Position numbers and translations under genes: made by a program. Under the pieces are notes generated by a model. That model saw only the letters and a list, made by a program, of their open reading frames with translations. It searched no databases and was not told the origin of the DNA. Shown in pieces: positions 1-11,129 of a stretch of 64,000 bases of DNA (positions within the stretch are counted from its first letter, which is position 1; every line of letters begins with the position of its first letter). Where the stretch lies: NCBI GenBank assembly GCA_037974335.1, contig CM075760.1:40526603-40590602 (forward strand). Direction: 5' to 3'. Source of the DNA: Prionace glauca (Eukaryota; Chordata; Chondrichthyes; Carcharhiniformes; Carcharhinidae).

Positions 1-1398
1 TGAGATGCCCTAGCACATTAATCAGTTCAAAATATATTCGGCACATGAAACAAACGTTGCTCGTTTCAGAGACCTTCGCATCCCATGGAAGAATAAAGTG
101 AAATAAAACACAAATATACATGTTTATGTCATATAAAATATATCACCTCTCTGAATCAACTCTCACAATCTGCCTGTATTTATTTCTATCTGTCTATCAC
201 AGTGTTTTGTTGTGTTGGAGGGATCATCATTGTTGCTAACAAGGTGCCAGAGAAGCTGGATAGCTTTCTTTTCCTAAGAATTGAGAAGCATTCATATAGG
301 TTTACAAGTTAAAAAAAATAAGTAAGTTGCCTCCAGTACTGTTGCTGGGCAGATTTGATTATAAATAAACCCCATTGACAATGCTAAGAGTTTGAAGTTG
401 GCTTGCAGCCAAGTGCTCAGTACTGAGGAAACAGACCTTTGAGTTTCTGAACAAACACACTCAGATGTTTTCAGTAAACATCTTTGGGTAGTTGGCAGCA
501 GGTTGGACTGCTGCCAAATACTGCATGGGACAAGTTAACGCTAATATGTAAGGATAAAATAGGACTTAGCCAGTTATACAATAGATGTTTGATTCCCACA
601 AGAAAGTTTTAAATGGCATTCATTCCAAGCAAATATTTTAAGTGAATGCACTGTTCATTATGTGATTAAACAGTATCCGAAACTTGTAAATTGGCTAGAT
701 GCTATTTCATTTGTGTAACTTCAATTTAAATGTCCTTCCAACAATTAAAGCCAGTTTGTGAGCAATTTCATGAATGCACGAAAGACATGTTGATATCCTC
801 AATCCCACAGTCCAATAGGATCAGTGTAATGGCCCAAAAGTGAGAATATTTAAAACTAAAAGAAAGTCATATAACTGCCTTGAACAGCGCGGATTCCTGG
901 AATATTCTCAGTGTTCTGCCCCGCAGTAAAAAGGCAAAGTCTCTTGCACTTGAGTAGTACCATGTTCTGTTGTGCAGCATGATCTGATTTCGATTATTAA
1001 ACAGTACCTCTCAGAGCTGCCAATCTATGAAGAAATGACCAGTTCATAACCTGGTTCAGTGGAAGATTAAGTATTTATTCTGGTGATACTGTGCAATATG
1101 ACGCAAAGTCCTGATGTTCTGTGCTCCCAGTACCAGTGAATGTTCGATGGCCGGTGGCCAATAAAATGAGCTGCAATGATCTGGATGTTGACGGAGAACT
1201 TTCCTGAACTCTGTGTTCATTCTGATTCATTAAATTCTCCGTCAAAAGCCGATTTCAATTTTGTATTTCTCTGTCAACTCAATTAATTATCAGCCAACGA
1301 AGCTTCTTTTACCGTTAATTTTCACAGGGTTAAGGAGCATTTGGAGAAATATAAAGTGTAACATTGTATCATAGATTTTCTTTTATGAATTAATTCGT
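1..1398. other. AT-rich stretch, no gene recognised
   Basis: No reading frame with family features, no RNA gene and no repeat that I recognise. The sequence is AT-rich and looks like old intergenic DNA. Confidence 0.6.
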
Positions 1399-1694
1399 GG
1401 GAGGCACAGTGCCATAGTTCTTTGCACTTTTACCAGGGACCCGGGTTCAATTACCGGTTTGGGTCTGTGTGAAGTCACTGTCTCTGTGCAGTATGCACAT
1501 ACTCCAACTGTCTGCCTATTTACTCATACGGCCCAAGGATGTGCTGCTTAGGCTGATTGGCGATGATGAATTGTCCCATAGTGTCAAAGGAATTCGCAGA
1601 CAATATACATGGGGTGATGGGTATTGGTGGGAATGGTGTCGGTGCGGGCCCGTTAGGTAAAATGGCCTCCTTCTGCATGTAGAGATTCTACGGA
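1399..1694 (+). repeat. tRNA-derived SINE, degenerate
   Basis: It shows the order of parts of the commonest SINE in this window: a Pol III B-box-like stretch (gggttcaatt near 1444), the middle 'aggctgattgg' and the tail 'ggcctccttctgcat'. It is diverged from the better copies at 7,561-7,843 and 9,211-9,430, so it is an old insertion. Confidence 0.7.
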
Positions 1695-1860
1695 CATGGG
1701 TACTGCTAGATGTTCAGCATTTATTGCCCACCCTTTGTCCGAGGGCAGTTGAGAGCCAACTACATTGCTGTGGCTCTGGAATTACATGTCGGCCAGACCA
1801 AGTAAGGACAGCGCTGGATGGCCTGCTTCTGCTCCTATTGCTTATGTTCTTATGTTCTTG
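1695..1860. repeat. SINE fragment joined to a CR1 tail
   Basis: 1,700-1,815 matches the middle of the SINE at 49,543-49,886 (shared 'acattgctgtggctctgga' type core). 1,816-1,860 ends in repeated 'ttatgttc', the 3' tail of the second CR1 subfamily. Two unrelated repeat ends abut here. Confidence 0.55.
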
Positions 1861-2125
1861 TACGGTGAAAATTATTGTTTCTTGCGCGCCATACAGAGAG
1901 AGCAGACCGTACATAGAGAAGGAAATTAGAGAGTGCAGAGAGGACAGCGTTGCAGTCAAAGCTAGGGTGTAGAGAAAGTTCAACTTAACGCGAGGTAGAT
2001 CCATTCAAAAGTCTGATTTCAGCAGAAAGAAAGCTGTTTTTTAATCGGTTTGTACTTGTTTTCATCCTTTTATATCTTGTTCCCAATATAAAAAGGTGAG
2101 AGAGTGTGTTTGGGGCATGTGATGT
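1861..2125 (+). repeat. Dispersed repeat fragment, unnamed
   Basis: The stretch from 'agagagagcagaccgtac' through 'gtccattcaaaagtctga' to 'aaggtgagagagtgtg' resembles a dispersed repeat I recall from shark and ray sequences. I cannot assign its class. This rests on memory, not on a second copy in the window. Confidence 0.4.
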
Positions 2126-2395
2126 TTTATTTTCATTATTTCTTTTAATGCATTTTTACAAGTATCGAATCGGAGGTTTTGTTGACTCAGCCACGGGCAC
2201 AAACCGGGCGTCCCTGAGGCTCCCTGAGACTGAACTGTAAAGACAACGCGTTGAATACTGGCAGCAACTGGATGGCCTGTGTCCCACAGGTCCCTGAACA
2301 GTGTTTGTAGTGTTTCTTTCAGTACGAAAGTCTTGGATCAACCTACAATTTCTCTGCCCCAGGGAGTCAGAATCTATTTACCCAAATAAACCTCA

Positions 2396-2640
2396 AACAA
2401 AGTAAACAGAAAATGCTGGAAAATCTCAGCAAGCCTGGCAGCATCTGTAAGGAAAGAGAAGAGCTGTCTTTTCGAGTCCACACGACCCTTTGTCAAAGCT
2501 TCGTCAAAAGTTCATCTAGCCTCGAAACGTCAGATCTTTTCACTCTTCGCTGATGTTGCGAGGCCTGTTGAGATTTTCCAGAATTTTCTCCTTTGGTTTC
2601 AATTCCAGAATCCGCAGAATTGCTTTTGTACCTCAAACGA
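2396..2640. repeat. Palindromic (hairpin) dispersed repeat
   Basis: The left arm 'aaaatgctggaaaatctcag' near 2,410 is the imperfect reverse complement of 'tgagattttccagaattttc' near 2,570. The centre carries 'ctttgtcaaagcttcgtcaaaag'-like sequence in short inverted form. A shorter relative of the left arm occurs at 23,575 and 53,553, joined to Penelope-like sequence. No coding capacity. Confidence 0.65.
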
Positions 2641-3377
2641 TATTTTCTCTTTGGAAATAACTGAACACTGAAGATTCCCAACTTTCTCCTGTCTGTCCTA
2701 CAAAGACCCCAGTTCCACTGTGATGAAAATGACTCTTAGCCATCACTGAAATTGCCGAACAAGCTATCCACCTGTATCAAAGCTGCTGTAGAAAGTCAAA
2801 CAACAAAATGATCCAGAGGGCAAGTTCAACAATGTGGTTCACAATCCCCTTCTCAGTATGGACAATTAATGTTGATTTTGACAGTGATGCTCACATCTAA
2901 ACGATCAATAAAAACAGAGTAAGATGCTGCAGATTCTGGAAATCTAAAACTAAAACAACAAAAATGCTACTCAGCAGCTCAATGGGCATCAGCAGAGAGA
3001 GAACCTGATTCTCATTTAAGATCGATGCCAGGATGCAAAATCTTCTGATATAATTATGAAGAGCTAGGCTGTTCTGCCAAATATCCTACCCAAATCCTCA
3101 TTCTTAAAATAAAATCGTAAATTTACTGGCCATTTACCACATCGCGGTTTGTAGGAGTTTGTTGTACGCAAATTATCTGGTATATTTCTAACATTATCGC
3201 AGTAACTAAATTCAACAAAGGTACATCAATGAGCTTTAAGAACTTTCGGATGACATGATGTCGGGTAAAGTGTTCTATAAATGCAAGTTCCACCAAAATG
3301 ATATTTGTAATTCTTTGAAAGCTCTGAGATTAATGGGTATATAACGATTCTTCTGCCTGATCATAGCAGCATCAAAT
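2641..3377. other. Intergenic, no gene recognised
   Basis: AT-rich sequence with a weak relative of the 'atgctggaaa' repeat near 2,930-3,020. Otherwise I see no structure. Confidence 0.5.
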
Positions 3378-3835
3378 AATAGAATCTCTACAGTTCAAAA
3401 GGAGGCCATTTGGTCCAACAAGTCTGCAGCGGTTCTCCGACAGAGCATCCTGCCTGGGCCCAGCCTTCACCCTATCACGATAACGACGCATATTCACAGG
3501 CTAATCCCCTGAACCTACACATCTTTGGACACTAACAGGAAATTTAGAATAGACAATCCACCTTGGGCCTGGGAAGGATGCTTTGCTGGATAGCTGGTGC
3601 AGATCTAATGAACCGAATGGTCTCCTTCTGCACTGTAGTGATTCGATGATCCTACGTTGCATTGGAGGATAAGGGACAAATTATCATAGCCAATCTACCT
3701 AACATTTACATCCTTGGACTGTGGAAGGAAACGGAGCACTCGGAGGAAACTCACACATGGATAGGGGTAGAATGTGAAAATCGCACACACTCACCCAAGG
3801 CTGGAATTGAATCCGTTTCCCTGTCGCTTGTTTAT
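3378..3835. repeat. Mosaic of SINE pieces on both strands
   Basis: 3,378-3,560 is a - strand SINE tail and middle ('aaaggaggccatttggtcc', 'acacatctttggac'). 3,561-3,650 is a + strand tail ('ctccttctgcactgtagtg'). 3,662-3,835 is again a - strand middle and head with 'ggaattgaatccg', a decayed B box. At least three insertion or rearrangement events are implied. Confidence 0.65.
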
Positions 3836-4098
3836 CTCTTAGTGATAACCACACTGGTTATCACCACACTGGTTATCACTAAGAGGTTCTTCCTTTGTGT
3901 GAATGCGATCACTATTTGTGACAGGAATACTTCAGATATCAGATTTGTCTTTTAAAATTTAACTTGTCTATTTAAACAGATGAAATCCTCTATCAAATTA
4001 ACATTCAGTAGAATATCTATCTGTTCACAGATGGTTTATTACTTGTGACATCAGAACTTTCAGAACTAATTCTGAAATGAAATGTGTGATTTTTTTTT

Positions 4099-5500
4099 AG
4101 AACATAGAACATTACAGCACAAACAGGCCCTTCGGCCCTCGAGTTGCGCCGATCGCATCAACCCCACCAATCTATAGACCTATCTATAACCCCCAATCCC
4201 ATTAAACCCCATATACTCATCCAGAAGTCTTTTAAAAGACCCCAGCGAGTTCGCCTCCACCACCGACGACGGCAGCCGATTCCAATCACTCACCACCCTC
4301 TGAGTGAAAAACTTACCCCTAACATCACCTCTGTACTTCCCTCCCCGCACCTTAAATCTGTGTCCTCTCGTAGCGACCATTTCAACCCGGGGAAATAGCC
4401 TCTGAGAGTCCACCCTATCTATTCCTCTCAACATTTTATAAACTTCTATCAGGTCGCCTCTCAACCTTCGCCTCTCCAGGGAAAAGAGTCCCAGCTCCCT
4501 CAACCTATCTTCATAAGGCATGCCTCCCAGTCCAGGCAACATCCTTGTAAATCTCCTCTGCACCCTTTCAATAGCTTCTACGTCTTTCCTATAGTGAGGC
4601 GACCAGAACTGCGCACAGTACTCCAAATGAGGCCTGACGAGGGTCCTGTAAAGTTGCAGCATTACCTCCCGACTCCTAAACTCAGTCCCTCGATTAATGA
4701 AGGCCAGTGCACCATACACCTTCTTGACCACCTCCTCCACCTGCGAGGCCGATTTAAGAGTCCTGTGAACCCGGACCCCGAGATCCTTCTGCTCTTCAAC
4801 GCTACTAAGACCCCTGCCCTTAATAGTGTACCCGTTCATCCCGTTGGTTCTGCCGAAATGGACTACTACACATTTATCCGCGTTGAAGTCCATCTGCCAC
4901 TTCTCCGCCCATTCCTGCATCCTATCTATGTCCTGCTGCAACTTTTGACATCCTTCCAGACCATCCACAACACCGCCGACCTTCGTGTCATCAGCGAACT
5001 TGCTAACCCATCCCTCCACTTCCTCATCCAGGTCATTTATGAAAATGACAAACAACAAGGGTCCCAGAACAGATCCCTGGGGCACCCCACTGGTGACTGA
5101 CCTCCATTCCGAAAAAGACCCATCCACAACCACTCTCTGCCTTCTGCAGGCAAGCCAGTTCTGGATCCACAAGGCCAAAGGCCCTTGGATCCCATGCCCT
5201 CTCACCTTCTCAAGAAGTCTTGCATGGGGGACCTTGTCAAAAGCCTTGCTGAAGTCCATGTACACTACGTCCACGGCACTTCCTTCGTCAATGTGTTCAG
5301 TCACATTATCGAAGAACTCAACTAGGCTCGTAAGGCACGACCTGCCCTTGACAAATCCATGCTGACTATTCCTGATCATGTCAAACCTCTCCAAATGGTC
5401 GTAAATCTTGTCCCTCAGAAGCCTCTCCATCAGCTTACCAACCACTGAGGTCAGACTCACCGGGCGGTAATTTCCCGGGCTATCTCTGTTCCCTTTCTTT
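4099..5500 (-). mobile_element. CR1-type LINE, 5'-truncated, RT frame open
   Basis: The frame 5,460-4,180 (- strand, 426 codons) encodes the C-terminal part of a CR1-type reverse transcriptase. Visible motifs include 'VDVVYMDFSKAFDKVPH' early on, 'SGVPQGSVLGPLLFVIFIND' and the catalytic 'FADDTKVGG', followed by the family's C-terminal 'RVQRRFTRMLPGL' and 'FTQRVVSDWNRLP' blocks. The 3' end on the + strand reads 'agaacatagaacattacagc', the short repeated tail typical of this subfamily. The endonuclease and first ORF are missing, so the copy cannot move by itself. The open frame suggests a fairly recent insertion compared with most LINE debris here. Confidence 0.92.
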
Positions 5501-6109
5501 AATTAAATATAAGTGGTGGAATGAATGTTCAAAAAGTTTCGATTCATTTTGAACCAACTGTTAAAATTCTTAAAATAAACCGCTATTTTGATCAACAAGT
5601 GACGGTTTATCTGGTTTTGCTGTCATGAACATTTCATTGTAAACAGTGAGGTATTTATGTAAATAAATACAAAAATAGTAATTCCAAATTAGATGTTGAC
5701 GGACAAAAACACAACAAATATTTCCCCCACGAACACAGCACAGAAATAGAGAAAACCATGCAAATCAATCAACGGATTCCAGTAATAGTTGTTTTTCAAC
5801 ATTATTTATTCATCAGTTATGTGAGGAAAAACAATCATGATGATATCTATGTTCAGAATTAGGAAATATTCCCTCTGATCCCGAAATATAATGACATGGC
5901 AAATGTGTTCATGGAAATATCCCGTGTTTCATCTCTTTTCCTGTCTTTCTCTTGTCTGGTTCTGTGTTTTGTCTCTTCACGATGGTTCATCTTCTTCACT
6001 CCACAGCATAAATTCAATGTCTGCCTAATGTATTCTCTCAGCCAGAGTTATAGGCTTCTAAAATAACGTAATTCAATTAATTGGAATCCGTCAGTGAGAT
6101 TTATTCTCA
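5501..6109. other. AT-rich intergenic, nothing recognised
   Basis: No coding frame, RNA gene or known repeat seen. Confidence 0.5.
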
Positions 6110-6885
6110 AAGATTTCTTGAGCATTCTATGATTTTGAAATGCTCGATATATTTCATTCTGTATCTAACCTCGGCTGTACCTAGTGATAAGGATTCGATG
6201 TGGCACTACCGAAAGATCGTTCCTTATATTTAGCCGGTGCTATACCTGTCCTTAGAGTATTTGACTGGACAGTGACAAGGAATATTTACTCTGGATCTAA
6301 ACTCACTGTACTTGTCTTATGAATGTTTGATTTGACTTTGTCAAGGAAGATTTAATCCTTATTTAATCCCTGTCGTAACTGACCTGTACTGTAACACAAA
6401 ACAGTGTTTTGTGGAACTGTGTAGACGGTTCTTTCCCCAACATCGAACACTAATTTAAACCTGCCTCCCGAATCTCTGAAGGAAGAGTGCAAAAGAGGTT
6501 TTACCTAGAAGAGAGTCCATGCTCTTTCTGTCTCCATTTTGTTTGACAACACCAGGTTTTAGTCCAACCTATTTATTTGATAATATACTTACAAGCTTTC
6601 GGGGTTAGCCCCTTCGTCAGGTGAATGAAGAGTTCTGGCCTCAGACAGACTTTTTACTGTGTTTACGCCAGTCCAACGCCGGCATACCCACATCATGTCC
6701 ATTTTGTTTGAACAGACTTTTACAGAGAGTTTCATTCTGTTTCTAGACAGTGTACTGTTCTGGGAATATTTGATTTGGAAAGTATAGAGGGAGATTCACT
6801 TTGTATCTAAATCATGCTATTGCTGCCTTGGGAGTGTTTAATTTGGCAATGCAGGGGAAAGGTTGCATTCTTCAGGTAACCCCAT
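6110..6885. repeat. Degenerate minisatellite, units about 65-80 bp
   Basis: Phrases of the type 'ctgtatctaacc...tgtac', 'gagtatttgactggacagtg' and 'ggaatatttactctgg' recur with period about 65-80 bp at 6,130-6,420 and again at 6,715-6,885. The copies are strongly diverged. The array is split by the hairpin element at 6,543-6,696. Confidence 0.55.
6543..6696. repeat. Penelope-type terminal repeat (hairpin piece)
   Basis: It carries 'gacaacaccaggttttagtc', 'cccttcgtcaggtgaatg' and 'gtttacgccagtccaacgcc', the same blocks that border the Penelope-like element at 25,184-25,935. Here the two ends are joined in inverted fashion without a coding centre. Confidence 0.65.
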
Positions 6886-7049
6886 CTTACTCCTGTCCCG
6901 TAACTTTTTAATGGGACGGCCGTCTCTACAAATGTCATGGGGATTTATATTACAGTAAACGTACCCTGTGTCAGCTTCTATTATGAGTCCATGGCTTTGT
7001 TTATTTTTCACTAGACCCAAACTCTTAACATATTGCATGTAGAAATTTA

Positions 7050-7275
7050 CATTGCCTGTCTCTACTCATATTAAACTAGACGTTTTATCTATTTGTACTA
7101 AATTAGACGCAATCTCTGTTTATATTAAACTTCACAATGTTTCTGTTTATCTTAAGCTAGATGTTGTCTCTATTTATATTAATTTAGATCTGTCTCTGCT
7201 TGTTTTAAACCAGATGAAGTCTTACTTTTGCAAGTGACCGTGTCCACGTTTATATTGCATTGGACGTGGTCTCAA
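7050..7275 (+). repeat. Degenerate tandem repeat, unit about 28 bp
   Basis: About seven diverged copies of 'tctctgtttatattaaacta' followed by 'gacgt'-like sequence. The short frame across it is a by-product of the repeat. Confidence 0.65.
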
Positions 7276-7560
7276 TTTTTACTGCGTTGTTCAATGACAG
7301 TAACGATGAAGGTGGTTGGGAGAACACAATTCTCTGCATCCTTATGTAAGTGCAAACTCTATGAGGTTTTGGGCACTGGAAAAGAAGATGCGATATCTAA
7401 AATCTACTTCTGCTGTCTGCATTGAAAATGGACACCAAGTCCTGTGTAGCAGCACTGTCAACAACAACAAAAACAAAGAAAATTACAGCACACGAAAAGG
7501 CCTTTCGGCCCAACAAGACTGCACCAACCAAACACTGTCGATCTAATACTGCACATTTCT

Positions 7561-7843
7561 GGTAGCAAAGTAGTTAGCACTGTCTGTGTGGAGTTAGCAC
7601 ATTCTCCTCGTGTCTGCGTGGGTTTCCTCCGGGTGCTCCGGTTTTCTCCCACAGTCCAAAGATGTATGGGTTAGGTTGATTGGCCATGCTAAAAAATTGC
7701 CCTTAACGTCCTGAGATGCGTAGTTAGAGGGATTAGTGGGTAAATATTGGGGATATGGGGGCAGGGCCTGGGTGGGATTGTCGTCGGTGCAGACTCGATG
7801 GGCCGAATGGCCTTTTTCTGAACTGTAGGGTTTTTATGATTCT
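7561..7843 (+). repeat. tRNA-derived SINE
   Basis: It contains 'gtgtctgcgtgggtttcctc', 'ccacagtccaaagatgta', 'ttagagggattagtgggta' and the tail 'gactcgatgggccgaatggc'. The tRNA-like head is shortened. It is among the better-preserved SINE copies in the window. Confidence 0.85.
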
Positions 7844-8130
7844 AACTAGGGGTCATAGTTTGAAGAAAGAGGAGTTAGCCTATTAGAACTGAAATGGGAA
7901 GAAATTTCTTCAGCCGAAGGGTGGTGAATGTATAGAATTCACTACCACTATTTGAGACTAAAACGTTTTCCGAGTTCAAGAAGAAAATAGATCTAGCTCT
8001 TGGGACTGAAGGGATCAAAGCATATGAGAGGAAAGAGGAATCAGGATATTAAATTTGAGGATCAACCATGTTCAAATGAATGGCGGAGCAGACTCGATGG
8101 GCTGAATGGCGTATTCCTGCTTCTATGTGT
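7844..8130 (+). repeat. CR1-type LINE 3' end, old
   Basis: The remains of the C-terminal RT block are visible ('aagggtggtgaatgtataga', 'ttcaagaagaaaatagat'), followed by the 3' untranslated part 'cagactcgatgggctgaatg'. Diverged and non-coding. Confidence 0.7.
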
Positions 8131-8520
8131 CTAATTCCTCCTGGAATTTTATTAGTTTCTGTGAGATCTCGTCTCACTGTTTTGAACTCTTTAAATAGAA
8201 TTCTAACTGATTCATTCTCTACTGAAATGACAAAACTAACATCCCAAGAAACAGCCTGGTAAACCTTCTCTGCAATCCCTCTGTAGCGAGGACATCCTTT
8301 CTCGGATGAGGACGTCAAAGCTACACAAAATACTCCAGGTGTGGCCCCACAATGCCCGATAGAATTGCAGCAAAACATCCCTATTCCTGTACTCAAACCC
8401 TCTTGCTATGAAGGTTAGCAAATCATTTTTCTTCTTTACTGCCTGCTGTAACTGCACGTTTACTTTCAGCGACTCACACGCGAGGACATCAGGTTCTGGC
8501 TGAGCATCCATCTCTCACAT
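8131..8520 (-). repeat. CR1-type LINE fragment, old
   Basis: Reverse-strand phrases match the RT C-terminal region of other copies here (for example 'ctccaggtgtggccccacaa' and 'cctattcctgtactcaaacc'). It lies tail to tail with the preceding + strand fragment and directly adjoins the V-segment remnant, which it may have truncated. Confidence 0.7.
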
Positions 8521-8557
8521 GCTCTATCACTTTGGGGGGATAAGAAACTTCGAGCCC

Positions 8558-8665
8558 AAATTTTGAAATCAAAGTTTAGTAAAACTACCAAGATCACTGA
8601 GGTAATGATTAACAAGGTCCTGATCTCCGACACCGCTGTGTATTTCAGTGCCATGAGTCCCCACC
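8558..8665 (+). pseudogene. T-cell receptor V-segment remnant (framework 3 end)
   Basis: The + strand frame reads ...SKTTKITEVMINKV followed by LISDTAVYFSAMS. This fits the end of framework 3 of an antigen-receptor V domain: the D-T-A-V-Y-F signature is present, but the second conserved cysteine (YFC) is replaced by serine (YFS). Only about the last 35 codons survive; the upstream part is replaced by a CR1 fragment. No heptamer/nonamer follows at the expected place. The downstream phrase 'cagcagagggcgct' resembles sequence that often follows V segments (recalled, not checked). Its orientation matches the intact V segments 2-5 kb further on, so I read it as a dead member of the same array. Confidence 0.6.
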
Positions 8666-8670
8666 CTGCT

Positions 8671-9210
8671 GCAGCGATGTCGCGGGTCCCAGTCAAAATT
8701 CCACAGCGACAACTACAGAGACTAAGCAGCAGAGGGCGCTCTCATACCGGTGAAGAGCAGCAATAATTCACTGAGCGGTGTGAGAGCCACAGGGATCTTT
8801 CTCAACCTGCAAATAATACAAAACACAATAGATTGTGAGGTCCACTCGCAGAACTGTATTACTTTATGATTTCAATTCGCAACACATTAAAAATAGATTG
8901 CACAAGTACATCTGTGGAATCTTAATTGTTTACATGTTAATTGTCCTTGTTCCTTTCAATTTATTTTCCCATTCTTTTCTTTCCTGCCTCCAGTTTCCAT
9001 TTTTCATTTGTAATTGCTTTGTTTTTTTTCCAATATTAGTTCAACGATTCAGAACCTGATTTTCTGCTCGGCATCTTAATCAGTCCGGCAAAACTCCACT
9101 GAGCCACAAAACGAAGCTATCAGGCGAGGCCAATGAATAACAAAGATTCTCTCCCTTTCTGTCCACCGCCATCGGAACATTTCTTCGAATAGGCACCATT
9201 GGTGGCACTT
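8671..9210. other. Intergenic, nothing recognised
   Basis: AT-rich, no supported frame or repeat. Confidence 0.45.
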
Positions 9211-9430
9211 TGCCTCACAGCGCCGGGGCCTCTGGTCACTGCCTATGTGGAGTTTGCACTTTCTCGTCTGGGTTCTCCGGTTTCCCCTCACAGTCCAAAG
9301 TTAGGTTGATCGGCCATACTAAATTGCCCTTTAGTGTTAGGGAAGCTAGTAGGGACTATGGGGACTGGGCCTCGGTGTGATTGCGAAGGATGCAGACTTA
9401 ATGGGCCAAATAGCCTCCTTCTGCACTGTT
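9211..9430 (+). repeat. tRNA-derived SINE, head shortened
   Basis: It shows 'gtttgcactttctcgtctgg', 'cacagtccaaagttaggttg' and the tail 'aatgggccaaatagcctcct'. Same family as 7,561-7,843 but more diverged. Confidence 0.75.
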
Positions 9431-10627
9431 TGCAATGGTAATTTAAATGCTTGAACCCAATTTGCTTCAATGTTTTGAAGAAGATAAAGTGGTCAATAAT
9501 CATTACAAAAACACCCGCATTGTAGCAGGATTGGAGCCTGATATTGATCAGAGGCCAGAGCGAGTGAGAGAAGGTGTGTCTGATGTGGAAAAGGATATGA
9601 AAATGTGAATGAAAACCCATTGTGAGAGCTGTTTTCTGAATTATTACACTGTAATCATTTCAGCACCATATTCATTTCTTTTATGAATGGAAGTGACACC
9701 GAAAAGATTTTCCTAGCCGGCTGGTATTGAATTGTAGGTAATGAGGACAAGCTTTACATATCCTCAGGAGACTGTTTATCTGCTGTCTGAACTTTGCTCT
9801 CGTGTTTTGAACACACGGTTGTGGAGTTACTAGAAGTGCTGACATTATTACCTCTTAAACAAATTCCAAACTCCGAGGGTGGTGGCTCATTGAATACACG
9901 ATAACTAACCCGATTGAAGTTAGTAATTTTAAACAGAGGTGCCATTGAGAGACGTTACATTAGTGGAAATGTGAAAACTTCAAGATTGTTCCACAGAATG
10001 TACAGTGACAGCCAGTACCTTTGCGGCAGGTATACTTTTTAAGCATATCGTCACAAACACATATCCCTTCCTTTGAACTATGTTGGGAAGGATTCCGTAG
10101 CTGATTATCAGATCCGCTGAACGGCGGTAGAACCGCTCCTTCCTTGAATTGGGAGGTTCTCTTCGAACGGCAGGGTCGCTGACAATGTGATGAGTCAATC
10201 AAACACTCCGACATAAAATGCAATAAGTGTTCAATAATTGTCTCAGTGTTTCATGAGGGAAATCTCGCAGTCAAGGCTGAGCCGATGGTAAAGCTTAAAC
10301 GGACTGATCCTGAATGAACCAAATCCTGGAGCAAGCCTGAGTTTGACGGTCACAATAATCAGAATCGGGTTTAACTGTCACCATCTGCTGTGGAAAACGG
10401 AAATATTCCTTCCATAAAGCACTGACTGTTCCCCGGCTCTGAGTGTTTCCAATCATTGACAGCCAGCCACTGACAGCCAGCTCACCAGCCTGCCTATTCT
10501 CAATGTCACTGGGAACATCAGGAAGTGAAGTGAAAACATCCTGAGACTCACAGCAGATTACCGAGGGCGGGGTTTAGAACATGTCTTCAAAATCCCCAAC
10601 TCCTCTTCCACAGAGCAGACAGAGACA
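9431..10627. other. 5' flank of the first intact V segment
   Basis: No gene or repeat recognised. The last 200 bp should contain the V promoter. I see no exact copy of the V-promoter decamer there, in contrast to the second V segment. Confidence 0.45.
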
Positions 10628-11090
10628 ATGCGGCTGCTCAGCATCTGGGTTGTGTGGGCAATATTTCTGACAGGTAAATGTGGACCAAACACATTTCAAC
10701 TTTGTTTTTTACATTTTTGAAACATGGTGTAAAACAAAATTTTCAACAGTCGCCAGTCAGATCTTTTTATATTTGTTTTTCAGATCTGATTCATGGACAT
10801 TCTGTCACTCAGTCGCCTTCCTCAGATGTTCGGACAGAAGGAGAAGCGGTGACTTTAAATTGTAAATATGATACTGAACAGAGCTCCTACGTTCTTTACT
10901 GGTACCGGCAGCACCCAGACTCACAGCCTGAGTTTATATTGTGGAAACACTCGATCAGTGGTGAAGATAAAGCCGATTTTGCCAAACGCCGTTTCTCTGT
11001 TGAGCTCCAGACTGAGAATAAATTCACCAGTTTAACTGTCCGGGGTCTGAAGCTGGCTGACGCCGCCGTGTATTACTGCGCTTTCAGACT
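10628..11090 (+). CDS. T-cell receptor V segment, alpha/delta type (V1)
   Basis: This is a two-exon germline V segment that would be joined to D/J segments in developing T cells and displayed at the surface as the variable domain. Exon 1 (10,628-10,673) encodes the leader MRLLSIWVVWAIFLT; the donor is gtaaat. The intron is 110 bp with acceptor ttttcag. Exon 2 (10,784-11,090) continues in phase and reads DLIHGHSVTQSP... It has the first cysteine in 'VTLNCKY', the invariant tryptophan in 'LYWYRQHP', framework 3 'RFSVELQTENKFTSLTV' and the second cysteine in 'AAVYYCAFR'. There is no stop. A recombination signal with a 23-bp spacer follows directly. Family features (YWYRQ, 23-bp signal, two-exon leader) fit TRAV/TRDV best. 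An assignment to alpha or delta cannot be made without the C region. A longer open frame runs on through the recombination signal but is not a real extension. Confidence 0.88.
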
Positions 11091-11129
11091 CACAGTGACA
11101 GAAAACAAGCTCAGCCCTGTACAAAAACT
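11091..11129 (+). other. 23-bp-spacer recombination signal of V1
   Basis: The heptamer cacagtg (11,091-11,097) is the exact consensus. The spacer is 23 bp (11,098-11,120). The nonamer acaaaaact (11,121-11,129) differs from ACAAAAACC only at the last base. It directly abuts the V coding end, as needed for RAG cutting. Confidence 0.93.

Noticed and set aside
4180-5460. 426-codon RT frame as a host gene
   Set aside because: It has CR1 motifs, a CR1 3' tail and many relatives in the window; mobile element.
8697-8745. Possible recombination signal after the V remnant (cacagcg)
   Set aside because: No nonamer at 12 or 23 bp spacing.
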